DNA from: Pseudomonadota bacterium
Lineage (GTDB): Bacteria; Pseudomonadota; Gammaproteobacteria; Steroidobacterales; Steroidobacteraceae
Assembly (NCBI GenBank): GCA_023391815.1
Contig: JAEWAF010000086.1
Span: 1 to 64,000, forward strand
Direction: 5' to 3'
DNA: 64,000 nt
Positions 53,097-62,600 of this stretch are shown here, piece by piece. Under the pieces are notes generated by a model. That model was not told the origin of the DNA. It did not search any database and saw only the letters and a list, made by a program, of their open reading frames with translations. The position numbers were made by a program, and so were the translations under genes. The stretch's first letter is position 1. The number at the start of each line of letters is the position of its first letter.

Positions 53097-55052
53097 TCAG
53101 ACCGTCTTCGCGCCGGCCGCGGCGGCGGCGCCTTCATCGACGGTGACACGCTTGCGATAGCGTCGATCGCAAATGGCGATCAAGCCACCGAGCGCCATCA
53201 CGGCCGCGCCCAACCAGATGAACCTGACCATGGGCTTGTACTGCAGCCGCAAGCTCCAGGCATCGCCGCCGAGCGGCTCGCCCATGGCGACGAACAGGTC
53301 GCGATTCCAGTGGGCGTCGATGCCCGCTTCGGTCATGGCGTTCTTTTGCACGCGATAGACACGCTTCTGCGGATGCACGACCGCCACTTGCTTGCCGTCG
53401 CGCGTGATCACCACTTCGCTCTGAATGGCCTCGTAGTTCGGACCTTTCACGTCCTCGAGCTTGGTCATGGTGAACTGGAAGCCGGCGTGCTCCGCGGTCT
53501 GGCCCGGCTTGAGGCTCAGATCGGTTTCTTCCTTGTACGACTCCACCGTGGTCGCGCCGATGATGAACATGGCCAGGCCGAAGTGCGCGATGCTCATGCC
53601 GATGATGCTCGCGGGCAGCGAATGCCCATGACGCCAGCGGCTGATCGGATCGACCAACGACGCGCCCGCGACCCAGAACGCCGCCGTCAGGCCGACGATG
53701 GTCATCACCGACTTCCAACCGTACACGCCCACGGACACCGCGAGCGCCAGCACGATCGCCACGATCAACAACACACCCAACGTCTTCCTGGTCGATTCGA
53801 ACGACGCCTTCTTCCACGCCGCATGCATGCCCGGTGCGAGCAGGAACACCATCGGCAGCATCGGCACGAGGAACATCGCTTCGAAGTACGGCGGACCGAC
53901 CGACACTTTGTCGAGCCCGAAAGCATCCATGAACATCGGATAGGTCGTGCCGAGCAGGATCACGATGGTCGCACCGACCAGCAGGATGTTGTTGAAGAGC
54001 AGGAACGACTCGCGCGACACCGGCGAGAAGCCGGCCTTCGAGCGAAACAACGGCGCTCGCCAGGCATACAGGCCCAACGCTCCGCCGACACAGACGCAGA
54101 GGAACGTCAGGATGAACAAGCCGCGCCCCGGATCGCTTGCGAACGCGTGGACCGATTCGATCACACCAGAGCGGACCAGGAAGGTGCCGAGCAACGACAG
54201 CGAGAACGCGGTGATCGACAGTAGCAACGTCCAGCTCTTGAACAGGCCACGCTTCTCAGTCACGGCCAACGAGTGAATCAGCGCGGTGCCGATCAGCCAG
54301 GGCATGAACGACGCGTTTTCCACCGGATCCCAGAACCACCAGCCGCCCCAGCCGAGCTCGTAGTACGCCCACCAGCTGCCGAGCGCGATACCACAAGTCA
54401 GAAACATCCACGCGACCGTCGCCCACGGACGCACCCAACGCGCCCACAACGAATCGAGCTTGCCCTCCAGCATCGCCGCGACTGCGAACGCGAACGGCAC
54501 CGAGAAACCGACGTAACCGATGTAGAGCATCGGCGGATGAATCGCCAACGCGGGATCTTGCAGCAGCGGATTCAGATCTCGGCCATCGGGCGCGGCCGGC
54601 CACAAGCGCAGGAACGGATTCGAGGTCAGCAGAATGAACAACGCGAAGCCGGCGCCGATCACGCCCAACACGCCCAGCACGCGGCTGGTCATCTGTTGAG
54701 GCATGTTGCCGCTGAAGGCCGCGACGCCGAGCGCCCAGGTCGCCTGCACCAGCAGCCACAACAGCAGCGAGCCTTCGTGCGCGCCCCACACGGCCGCGAA
54801 CCGATAGAACGTCGGCAGCTCCGAGTTGGAGTTCTGCGCGACGTACAGCACCGAGAAATCGTTCTGATAAAAAACGTACGACAGGCAAGCGAACGAGAAC
54901 AGGGTGAACACCCACTGGCCCGCGACCGCGCGATTGGCGAGCGCGATCCAGTGAGGACGACGCCAGTGCGCGCCCATCAAGCCGAAAAACGCCTGAGGCA
55001 GCGCCAGGCAGAACGCCAGGATCAGCGCGAAGTGTCCGAGTTCGGCGGCCAT
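53097..55052 (-). CDS. ccmF: Cytochrome c haem lyase subunit CcmF
   Basis: A 651-aa polytopic haem-handling protein. The WWD signature region is GGWWFWDPVENASFMPW, with flanking His residues. About 14 membrane helices are expected. It transfers haem from CcmE to apocytochrome c together with CcmH. Nine bases separate it from ccmE. Confidence 0.96.
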   Translation of the reverse strand: MAAELGHFALILAFCLALPQAFFGLMGAHWRRPHWIALANRAVAGQWVFTLFSFACLSYVFYQNDFSVLYVAQNSNSELPTFYRFAAVWGAHEGSLLLWLLVQATWALGVAAFSGNMPQQMTSRVLGVLGVIGAGFALFILLTSNPFLRLWPAAPDGRDLNPLLQDPALAIHPPMLYIGYVGFSVPFAFAVAAMLEGKLDSLWARWVRPWATVAWMFLTCGIALGSWWAYYELGWGGWWFWDPVENASFMPWLIGTALIHSLAVTEKRGLFKSWTLLLSITAFSLSLLGTFLVRSGVIESVHAFASDPGRGLFILTFLCVCVGGALGLYAWRAPLFRSKAGFSPVSRESFLLFNNILLVGATIVILLGTTYPMFMDAFGLDKVSVGPPYFEAMFLVPMLPMVFLLAPGMHAAWKKASFESTRKTLGVLLIVAIVLALAVSVGVYGWKSVMTIVGLTAAFWVAGASLVDPISRWRHGHSLPASIIGMSIAHFGLAMFIIGATTVESYKEETDLSLKPGQTAEHAGFQFTMTKLEDVKGPNYEAIQSEVVITRDGKQVAVVHPQKRVYRVQKNAMTEAGIDAHWNRDLFVAMGEPLGGDAWSLRLQYKPMVRFIWLGAAVMALGGLIAICDRRYRKRVTVDEGAAAAAGAKTV

Positions 55053-55060
55053 GTCACTTC

Positions 55061-55519
55061 CTAGGTGGTGGGCAACGGCCCGCTGGTCGTGGGCTTTTCG
55101 TGCTGCTTCTTCAGCGTCTTCGCCACTTCCGGCGGCATGTAGTTCTCATCGTGCTTGGCGAGCACTTCCTCGGCGACGAACACGCCGTCGGGACCCATCC
55201 GGCCACGCGCGATCACACCCTGCCCTTCACGAAACAGATCCGGCAGCACGCCCGTGTAGCTCACTTTCACTTCGTGCGCGTAATCGGTCAGTACGAAGTG
55301 CGCTTCGAGGCTGCCGGGCGCGCGAGTGAAACTGCCCTCGGGAACCATACCGCCGACGCGGAACACTCGATCGGTCGGCGCCTTGCCGGCAGTCACGTCC
55401 GACGGCGAATAGAAGTACAGCAGATTGTCTTGGAACGCGGTGAGGGCGAACGCGGCAGCCGAACCCACGCCGATTACGATCAGCGCGACCAGCATCATGC
55501 GGCGTTGACGAGGGGTCAT
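55061..55519 (-). CDS. ccmE: Haem chaperone CcmE
   Basis: A 152-aa single-pass periplasmic OB-fold protein. The covalent haem His lies in LAKHDENYMP near the C terminus. The N-terminal helix MMLVALIVIGVGSAAAFAL anchors it. Start ATG and length match the family; its start overlaps the ccmD stop. Confidence 0.95.
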   Translation of the reverse strand: MTPRQRRMMLVALIVIGVGSAAAFALTAFQDNLLYFYSPSDVTAGKAPTDRVFRVGGMVPEGSFTRAPGSLEAHFVLTDYAHEVKVSYTGVLPDLFREGQGVIARGRMGPDGVFVAEEVLAKHDENYMPPEVAKTLKKQHEKPTTSGPLPTT

Positions 55520-55704
55520 GACGAGGGCGACTCCGGACTGATGGACTCAGACATCTTCAGGCGGCGCTTGGCGCTCAGCACCTGCTCCGCCAGCGAGCGG
55601 CGCGCGAGCCACACATTCAGCACCAGCACCCCGAACACCAGCCCATAGCAGGACCAGACGTAAACGCCGTAATCCCCCATGTCAAGTACGTCTTTCAAAT
55701 TCAT
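55516..55704 (-). CDS. ccmD: Small membrane protein CcmD
   Basis: A 62-aa one-helix protein (YVWSCYGLVFGVLVLNVWLARR) with short Lys/Arg-rich and Ser-rich tail. It helps release CcmE from CcmABC. ATG 55704 overlaps the CcmC stop. Position between ccmC and ccmE is diagnostic. Confidence 0.9.
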   Translation of the reverse strand: MNLKDVLDMGDYGVYVWSCYGLVFGVLVLNVWLARRSLAEQVLSAKRRLKMSESISPESPSS

Positions 55705-56438
55705 GATCGGGCAAGACTTTCGCTTAACCAGCTGGCATTGCGTTCCCGCCGCAGGATCTCCCCTCGCAGCCGGTCGCAGAGCACCGCGCCGAAGTACAGC
55801 ACGAAGGCCAGCATCATGATCAATAACGGCCAGAGCATGGACCCCGCGATGGAGGGGGCGGCAAGTTTCGAGATACTGGGCCCCTGGTGCAAGCTGTTCC
55901 ACCAGACCACCGAGTATTTGACGATGGGCACATTGACCACACCCACGATGGCCAGGATCGCGCTGGCGCGGTCGGCACGTTGCGTGTCATCAAACGACGC
56001 TCGCAGGGCCATGTAGCCCAGATACAAGAAGAGCAGGATCAATTCCGAGGTCAGGCGCGGGTCCCACTCCCACCAGGTGCCCCACATCGGCTTACCGTAG
56101 ATGGAGCCGGTGACGAGCGTCGCGACGGTAAACCACGCACCGATCGGCGCGCAGGCCGCGGCCACGGCGTGAGCGAGCTTGATCCGCCAGATAATGCCGA
56201 CACCGGCCGCCACCGCCATGACGGTATAGATCATCAACGACAGCGACGCCGCGGGCACGTGGACATAAATAATGCGGAACGCGTCCTTCTGTTGGTAATC
56301 CTCGGGCGCGAGCACGAGCCCCCCGATCGCGCCGACCAACATGAGCAGAACCGCCGGCCAGAACAGCCACGGGCGCATCAGGCCGGCCGTGCGGTACGCG
56401 TAAGGCGGCGAGCTGAGCTTGTGAAACCACAGCCACAT
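55701..56438 (-). CDS. ccmC: Haem exporter/CcmE loading subunit CcmC
   Basis: A 245-aa six-helix protein with tryptophan-rich GTWWEWDPRLTSELI and flanking His residues. It attaches haem to CcmE. The ATG at 56438 (MWLWFHKL) is chosen over the GTG at 56459 as it matches the family N terminus. Confidence 0.93.
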   Translation of the reverse strand: MWLWFHKLSSPPYAYRTAGLMRPWLFWPAVLLMLVGAIGGLVLAPEDYQQKDAFRIIYVHVPAASLSLMIYTVMAVAAGVGIIWRIKLAHAVAAACAPIGAWFTVATLVTGSIYGKPMWGTWWEWDPRLTSELILLFLYLGYMALRASFDDTQRADRASAILAIVGVVNVPIVKYSVVWWNSLHQGPSISKLAAPSIAGSMLWPLLIMMLAFVLYFGAVLCDRLRGEILRRERNASWLSESLARS

Positions 56439-56445
56439 AGCTTGA

Positions 56446-57147
56446 TTAAGACTCCACACTGATCCGCATGGCGGCAGCCATGGCGAACGGTCCGAGGCTG
56501 ACGAAGAACAACAACAATGCTGCCAGCAAGTTTAGCGGACCGGCCACCGCTTCGCCGTGCATGGCCAGGTCCACCGCACGCGCGCCGAAGATCAGCACCG
56601 GCATTTCGAGCGGCAGCACCAGCAACGCTAGCAAGACACTGCCCCGCCGGACACTCACCGTAAGAGCCGCGCCGATGGCTCCCAGGACGGACAGCGATCC
56701 GGTCCCCAGCGCCAGCGTCGCGGCGAGCACCGGCCATACAGACTGCGGCATTCCCAAAGCAGTTCCCACGATCGGCGCCATCAACACCAGCGGCAGGCCG
56801 GTGAGCAGCCAGTGGGTGCCGGACTTCGCCAACAGCAGCAGGGACAGCGGCTGACCCGACAGCACCCACTGCTCCATGGTCCCGTCTTCGACGTCGGGCC
56901 GAAAGAGCGATTCAAGTGCCAGCAACGAGGCAAGCATGGCCGCCACCCACACCACTCCCGGAGAGATCTTGCGCAGCTCGTCCAGCGCGGGACTGATTGC
57001 CAGCGGGAACAAGGTCGTGACGATCACGAAAAAGATCAGCGGCTGGAGCACCTGATCCCAATGGCGCACGGCGAGCCGCAGATCGCGCGCCAGCACCAGC
57101 ATCAGGATTTTGCCCAGCCCGGGCGTCGTCTGAACGGACGACTGCAT
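56446..57147 (-). CDS. ccmB: ABC transporter membrane subunit CcmB
   Basis: A 233-aa, six-helix ABC permease partner of CcmA that couples ATP use to release of haem-loaded CcmE. The start ATG at 57147 overlaps the CcmA stop. Family features are the DQVLQPLIFFVIVTTLFPL region and the PLEMPVLIFGA segment. Confidence 0.93.
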   Translation of the reverse strand: MQSSVQTTPGLGKILMLVLARDLRLAVRHWDQVLQPLIFFVIVTTLFPLAISPALDELRKISPGVVWVAAMLASLLALESLFRPDVEDGTMEQWVLSGQPLSLLLLAKSGTHWLLTGLPLVLMAPIVGTALGMPQSVWPVLAATLALGTGSLSVLGAIGAALTVSVRRGSVLLALLVLPLEMPVLIFGARAVDLAMHGEAVAGPLNLLAALLLFFVSLGPFAMAAAMRISVES

Positions 57148-57794
57148 CAGCGCAGCTCCAGCGTGCGCACGCCCGGCTGGCCCTGAAGTAACAGCTGATG
57201 GGCCGCGGTGAGAATCATGCCGCCCGCTCGCATGTGCTCGGCGATGCGCGCTTCGAACAGCGCGATGCCGGCTTTGTCGAGGTTGGTGATCGGCTCGTCG
57301 AGAATCCACAGCGCGGCGCGAGTCAACATGATGCGGGCCAAAGCGACTCGACGCTTCTGTCCCGCCGAGAGCGCGCGCACGGGCAAGTCTGCGCAAGCTT
57401 CGACGTGCAGTAACTGGAGAGTTTCGCGTAGCTCCTCCGTAGTGACGGCGCGCCGGACCGATACGCCGAAGCGCAGGTTTTCCAGCGCCGTGAGATCGGA
57501 TTTGAGGCCGTTGACGTGCGCGAGATACGCCAGCTCGCGATGGAAGTCATCCCGCCCGGCCGGCAACTCCTTTCCTTGCCAGACGATCTCGCCCTGCTCC
57601 GTCGGCAATAGCCCCGCCACACAGCGCAGAAGACTCGTCTTGCCCACGCCATTCGGCCCCACGACCTGCAGCAGCTCACCGCTGTAAAGCGCAAAAGACA
57701 CGCCGCGTAACAGGTGTTTTTCGCCGCGCCAGAGATGGATGGCGCGCGCTTCTAATTGCGGCTGCGGCGAAGTCGCAGCGACCTGTGCAAGCAT
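57147..57794 (-). CDS. ccmA: ABC transporter ATP-binding protein CcmA
   Basis: A 215-aa ABC ATPase. Walker A is GPNGVGKTSLL, the signature is LSAGQKRRVALARI and Walker B is ALWILDEPITNLD. The start ATG at 57794 is used because longer frames run into the tRNA gene. It is the promoter-proximal gene of the ccm operon and diverges from the tRNA-Leu gene. Confidence 0.94.
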   Translation of the reverse strand: MLAQVAATSPQPQLEARAIHLWRGEKHLLRGVSFALYSGELLQVVGPNGVGKTSLLRCVAGLLPTEQGEIVWQGKELPAGRDDFHRELAYLAHVNGLKSDLTALENLRFGVSVRRAVTTEELRETLQLLHVEACADLPVRALSAGQKRRVALARIMLTRAALWILDEPITNLDKAGIALFEARIAEHMRAGGMILTAAHQLLLQGQPGVRTLELR

Positions 57795-57889
57795 GCTCGG
57801 GTGTCGCGCTGTGTACTGTGTGTAATGGTTTGTGCTCGCGCAGTTTAGCATGCTGCCCTCGAGTGGCTTACAATGTCGGTCCCGCCCGT

Positions 57890-58237
57890 GCCCGGGTGGC
57901 GAAATTGGTAGACGCAAGGGACTTGAAATTTTGAGCACCCGGCTCGGAAACGGCCGGTGTGAATGGGGTCAAATTCGGGGAACCAGCCTCACGCTTCGCA
58001 CTTCGCGCGCGTGCCTGCAATCCCGAGCTAAGCCTGGGCGATGTCCAGGAAAGTGTAGAGACTTGACGGCCCCTGTCTAACTTCCGCGACTCGCCTCGCG
58101 GGACACGACAAAGAGAAAGTCCAGACTCCAAACGACCAACGGACTGTCAATCCGTCGGTCGGCAGCGAAAGCTGTGGCGAGTACGAAAATCCCTCGGGGG
58201 CAACTCCGTACCGGTTCGATTCCGGTCCCGGGCACCA
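57890..58237 (+). tRNA. tRNA-Leu(UAA), interrupted by a group I intron
   Basis: Exons are 57890-57924 and 58186-58237. Acceptor GCCCGGG (57890-57896) pairs with CCCGGGC (58227-58233), then A and an encoded CCA. After removing 57925-58185 the anticodon arm is AGGGA-CTTAAAA-TCCCT, anticodon UAA, with a long variable arm typical of leucine tRNA and a normal T arm (TTCGATT). Unspliced, the loop would read TTG and be useless. It diverges from ccmA and is 82 bases before the higBA stop. Confidence 0.95.
57925..58185 (+). ncRNA. Self-splicing group I intron (IC3-like) within tRNA-Leu
   Basis: The 261-nt insert follows U34 and ends in G (58185), as group I introns do. P1 is formed by exon CTT (57922-57924) with GAG (57933-57935), giving the U-G wobble at the 5' splice site. 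A Q-like AAATTCGGGGAA lies at 57971-57982, R-like GTGTAGAGACTTGACGG at 58053-58069 and S-like AAGAGAAAGTCC at 58111-58122. P7 pairs GACTT (58060-58064) with AAGTC (58117-58121). It has no endonuclease ORF. Size and position resemble small tRNA introns of cyanobacteria, plastids and some proteobacteria. Confidence 0.93.
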
Positions 58238-58319
58238 TCTCTCACTCTTCCGCGCGAGAATCTCCAGTTCGATGCGTGGCTGAGAGTACCTGGTCGTGTC
58301 AGCTCATCGATGCGCCGAC

Positions 58320-58619
58320 TCAGGCGACCGTCGGCGTCAGCTTCAATCCCAGTGCTTTGACGACCTTGAGCACCGTCGCGAGGCTTGGGTTGCCGTCCGG
58401 AGAAAGCGCTTTGTACAACCCTTCCCGTGAGATGCCTGTGTCCTTCGCCAGCTGCGCCATTCCACGCGCACGCGCGATATCTCCGAGCGCCGCGGCGATA
58501 TATGCGGCATCGTCGCCTGCTTCTTCCATGCACGCCTCGAGATAGGCCGCGATGTCTTCCTCGGTTTTGAGGTAGTCGACTACGTCGTAACGAGAGAACT
58601 TTTCTTTCTTGCGTACCAT
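58320..58619 (-). CDS. higA: HigA-type antitoxin (XRE-like)
   Basis: A 99-aa addiction-module antidote. The helix-turn-helix is ARGMAQLAKDTGISREGLYKA, followed by LATVLKVVKALGLKL. It should neutralise the upstream toxin and repress the operon. ATG 58619 overlaps the region just after the toxin stop. The toxin-first order fits HigBA. Confidence 0.88.
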   Translation of the reverse strand: MVRKKEKFSRYDVVDYLKTEEDIAAYLEACMEEAGDDAAYIAAALGDIARARGMAQLAKDTGISREGLYKALSPDGNPSLATVLKVVKALGLKLTPTVA

Positions 58620-58621
58620 GA

Positions 58622-58918
58622 TCAAGCGCTCCAGTCTTCCGCAATCTCGATCGCACGCTCAACGTCCGCGTTCTGTGTGCGCTTATCGCCGCCACACAGA
58701 AGAAGAATCAGGAGCTGGCCTCGTCGTGTGAAGTACACGCGATAGCCTGGCCCATGATCGATTCGCATCTCGCTTACGCCGGAACCCTCCGACTTCACGT
58801 CGCCTGGATTTCCCCGCGCAAACCGTAGAATCCGCGCCTCGATGCGCGCTCGGGCACGGGAGTCGCGCAGCTCGCTCAGCCAGCGATCAAATGTCTCCGA
58901 CCTGAATATTTCGAGCAT
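58622..58918 (-). CDS. higB: HigB/RelE-superfamily toxin
   Basis: A 98-aa RelE-like (addiction module killer) mRNA endonuclease with MLEIFRSETFDRWLSEL, the RILRFARGNPGD segment and YRVYFTRRGQLLILLLCGGDK, which resemble the HigB-2/PF05973 group. The ATG at 58918 matches the family start. It is the first gene of the pair and lies directly under the palindromic operator. Its shortened leader suggests tight autoregulation. Confidence 0.88.
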   Translation of the reverse strand: MLEIFRSETFDRWLSELRDSRARARIEARILRFARGNPGDVKSEGSGVSEMRIDHGPGYRVYFTRRGQLLILLLCGGDKRTQNADVERAIEIAEDWSA

Positions 58919-58922
58919 GGCG

Positions 58923-58959
58923 ACTGTAAACCATAGATTACGCGTAGTCAACTATGGTT
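58923..58959 (-). promoter_or_regulatory. higBA promoter with palindromic operator
   Basis: AACCATAG (58929-58936) and CTATGGTT (58952-58959) are perfect inverted 8-bp arms, extendable to 10 of 11. On the minus strand a -35 TTGACT (58946-58951) and -10 TACAGT (58923-58928) are 17 bases apart and interleave with the arms. HigA binding there would block transcription. The -10 lies only four bases before the toxin ATG, so the transcript may be leaderless. Confidence 0.65.
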
Positions 58960-59134
58960 CACACAGGTGCGCCCTAGCTGGTACGACGGTGGCAACGCAT
59001 GGAATCGTCGCATTCGCGAGGCGCGCAATGGAGTGCAAGAAAGTGGGCAATTCCGTTCTAACAGCCCCTTTCTATTTTCTGGATTTGTGCTTTACCGGTT
59101 TTGCTCGACAGCTCACGCAGCTCAGTGATCGATG

Positions 59135-59653
59135 CTATGAGCAAATACCCGCGCTCGTCCGCCTCACAAACGGGCGGCCCGTCGCATCGATGCTAACGAC
59201 TCGCTCCTGACTACCGGCGGCGGGGCTCGATCGGCACAACGTGAAGACGGCAGGCGTGGCATCGACGCCGGTCGACTGGAATGACAGCGTGGCGGTGCCG
59301 GAGGATTCAGTGAGTTGGAATCCGGCGGGGATGCCGCCGACGCTGTGGAGCACATCGTCGGTGTGGAGTACGGGGTCGTTCCTCAACACGACCCATCCTT
59401 GGTTCCAAGCACCGCCGCACGACTTTCCATCTGAAGACGCACACATCCTCACCGGCACGCCGCCTTTGATCGCTTCACTGCGGGCGAGATTGATGCTGCC
59501 GATCAGATCGTTCGACGAAGCCCGCAACTGGCTGTTCAACCGGGAGCCGCTGTAGGACGGCACGGCAATCGCGAGCAGGATGGCTGCAATGGAGAGCGCG
59601 ACCAGCAGTTCGATCAGAGTGAAGCCTTGTGCGGATGAGATTCGCGAACTCAT
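59135..59653 (-). CDS. GspH/FimT-FimU type minor pilin
   Basis: A 172-aa pseudopilin. The prepilin cleavage site and helix are QGFTLIELLVALSIAAILLA, with Glu at +5, followed by a small C-terminal globular domain with paired cysteines. ATG 59653 is chosen to place the leader directly before the GFTLIE motif. It is the most downstream gene of the pil cluster here, four bases after pilY1. Confidence 0.9.
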   Translation of the reverse strand: MSSRISSAQGFTLIELLVALSIAAILLAIAVPSYSGSRLNSQLRASSNDLIGSINLARSEAIKGGVPVRMCASSDGKSCGGAWNQGWVVLRNDPVLHTDDVLHSVGGIPAGFQLTESSGTATLSFQSTGVDATPAVFTLCRSSPAAGSQERVVSIDATGRPFVRRTSAGICS

Positions 59654-59657
59654 GTCA

Positions 59658-62600
59658 TCAGCGCTCGATATACCAGTAAACGCGGCTCTTCGGCTGCACG
59701 GGCATGCTCGCCGGCGGAATCTTCGGTTCGCTGCCTTCCAAGGGCGACTCCGGCGTACAGCCGATACAGAACGGCACGGTTCGTCCGTCGTCCAGAGTGA
59801 CCAGCCCAGCGACGGGCGAAGGCGGCAGGCCGATGTCAGCCGGCAGCTCCTGCGAGCGCTCGTGGTTGGGCCCCACACCGTCAGCATTCAGATAGGAGAC
59901 GTTGTACACGCGGGCCAGCCCGAGGTTCGCGCTACACATGCCGGGAGCGGCCGCGGCCGGCTCGTGGGTGCTGAAGGTGAGCGTGCCGAAAATCGTGATC
60001 GCCGAGGTGACCACCTGTTCGGTGGAATTCAGGCCGAGATACCAACCCTTCTTGGTGGCCAGCTGATCGGCGGTGGGCGTCTGTCCATCCAGAATCGGCG
60101 TGAGCGAGCTCAGGCACAGCACGGCCGCCGAACAGTTGCCCGCCTCGGTCGTCAACCAAGTGGTGTCCTGCGGCTTGTCTTTCAACATGAAGAAATAGTT
60201 CTGCACCGTGCTCACATACTCACGCGGCTTCTCGCGATCGCCCGAGCCGAGCAACAGCACGTAGGTGCCGTTCTCGAGGAGCACGTCCGGCGCGAACATG
60301 AACTTACGGTTGTAGCTGCAGCTCACGTTGCCTGTATCGCAGCCGAGCGCAGCAATCTTCGTCATGGCCCAGTTGGCGGGTGCATCGTTGCCGATGTTGA
60401 TGCGATACACGTTGCCGCCCAGGTCGACCACGTAGGCATACAGAGCCAGGCCGGAATTGAGATCCGGCACGACGGCCACTTCAGCAATCACGCCGCGGTC
60501 GGTGTCGAAGCTGCGCTGGACCGCGCCCGTAGCCGCATCGAGCACATACACTTTGTGACCTTTGCTGCTCGAGGTGCAGGTGTTCGGTTTGGCGTCTTCA
60601 CAAGGATCGTAACCGCCACCCATGATCAGCAGCGGCTGAGCGCCCGAGCTGTACCCTTTCGCTGTGAATGGTTTGACGGGAGACCAGGTCTGACCGATCT
60701 CGTTGAAGTCACTGCTGGTGCACTCGGAATCGTTGCATCCGACCTTCCACGCGAACTTGATATCGCTTGGATGGCTCGGATCGATATTGAATGAATACAC
60801 GGCGCGCCCACCTCGCCGCATCGTCGCGAACACACTGGCTTTCGAGCTCGTTCGATAGGCCGTGATGGCGCCGTCCATCGCATACGGCTTCGGTTCCGGC
60901 GAGCCGGTGGTCACCGTCGGGAAGCTGACCGGAATGACGTTGTCGTAAAGACGCTTGAACTGCTTGTGGAACTCCGGTGGCACGAAGCCCCACAGCTCAC
61001 CGCCCGGCGCGACGCCATCGATCTTGCCATCGCTGGTGGCGCTGCCGGGTCGGTTGCCGTTGATCGCGCGGAACACACCGTCGTTGGCCGCATAGAACAC
61101 GACGACACTCGGACTGGAATCGGTGCCGAAGTTGAGAGCCACCGGCCGTGAATGCACCACGTCGCCGTGCGCCGAGGGCCGCATGGCCGTCGAAGTCGTG
61201 GCTGTCGGCGTGATCGAATCCGTCGTATGTTCGTCATTGACATCCTGCCCACGCGCCCAGTTCACGATCTTCTGGCGTTGCGTGTCATCGGTCACGCCGA
61301 GCATCGCGCCGGTCACATTGGTCACATTGAAACTCGTCACCGACGAGCAAGTGAAGTCGGTGCAAGTGCTGAGCTGCCGGTTGGCATTCGGGGTTGCTCT
61401 GAGCTGCTGCGCCTGACCGCCCTTCTCGACGAATTTGCCGTCCGGATAATCCGAGCTCGCGGGCGGAAACGAGGGGTTGTCGACCGCGCAGCCTTCCTGG
61501 TCCTCGAACTGCTGAGCCCGGAAGTTCCAATATTTGTTGGGGCTGGTCCAGAAGCTCTTGGAACAGATTCTGACGAACCCGCTGGCGGAATCGACGGCCG
61601 GCGTGCCGAGCGCGTCCTGCAATCGCAAGTCGGTGCCGCTATAGCCCAGCTTGTACTGCTTGAGGTTGCCGATCCATCGCGGCAGAGCGGTGCCGTCGGG
61701 GCGGAACAAACCGACGTAGACCTGATTGAGATACGTGCCTTGTGTGCTCGCGCTCAACGGCAAGCTCACCGAGGCGAACACGCTGTTGGTCGCCTGAATC
61801 TGCGCGAGTACGTCACGAACGGCTTTCTCGATATCCGTGCTCACGGTGCTCGTGTGCTGATAGGTTCCGCCGTTCGACAGCGCCATGTTCTCAAGCAACG
61901 ACGACCAGCCCGGCCCCTGCCCGCTGCTCTTCTTGTTCACTTCGATGGCGTATGTGATCACACCCATGCGCTCATGAAGAAAGCGTGCCCACTCGTCGGT
62001 GACGTTGTCTTGCGAGCCTGCGATCGGCAATGGGATGGCCGTAGTGTTGCCGCCCGCCTGTTGCAGCATCGAAGTGGCCGTCGAGATGATCGAAGCGCTG
62101 TCTTGCGACGGGCCATTGCTGATGTAGACGATGAACAGCTTGGTGCAGCTGGAACCCGCGCCGGGTGCGTTGTACGTAGTAGCCGACTTCGAGCCGAGCG
62201 CGTTGCCGGGCAGCGCGTAAATCGCTTTCATGGCAGCCAGCGAAGCAGGCGTCGTTGCGCTCTTCGACCAGTCCGCTCCGTTGTTACCGGTGTAGTCCGC
62301 CTTGGCCTTGTTATTGCCCGAGCGCGCCTGCCCGGCGCTGAGGTAACGATATGCCTCGGCCATCACCAGGCTCGATTGACCGCTGTTACCCTTGTCCTTA
62401 CCGACATCCAGCGCGGCGAACATATTCGCATATGCGGTTTTATTGAACGCGCTCATCGGCCGGATCGCCGCGCGCACGTAGCCGCCTTGCAAGTTGCTAT
62501 CGCTGCTGCTCGTCTCGGCCGCGAACATCACACCGACCTGAACTTTATCCGCGGGCAGGCTGGCGAAGACGTTGCGGAGGGCGGTCATCTCGTTGTCGAA

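Noticed and set aside
57794..57938. Upstream extension of ccmA into the tRNA region
   Set aside because: The extension reads antisense through the first tRNA exon; the ATG at 57794 gives the family length.
58842..59210. A 122-codon plus-strand frame spanning the higB promoter
   Set aside because: It is antisense to the toxin start and crosses the operator; no domain visible.
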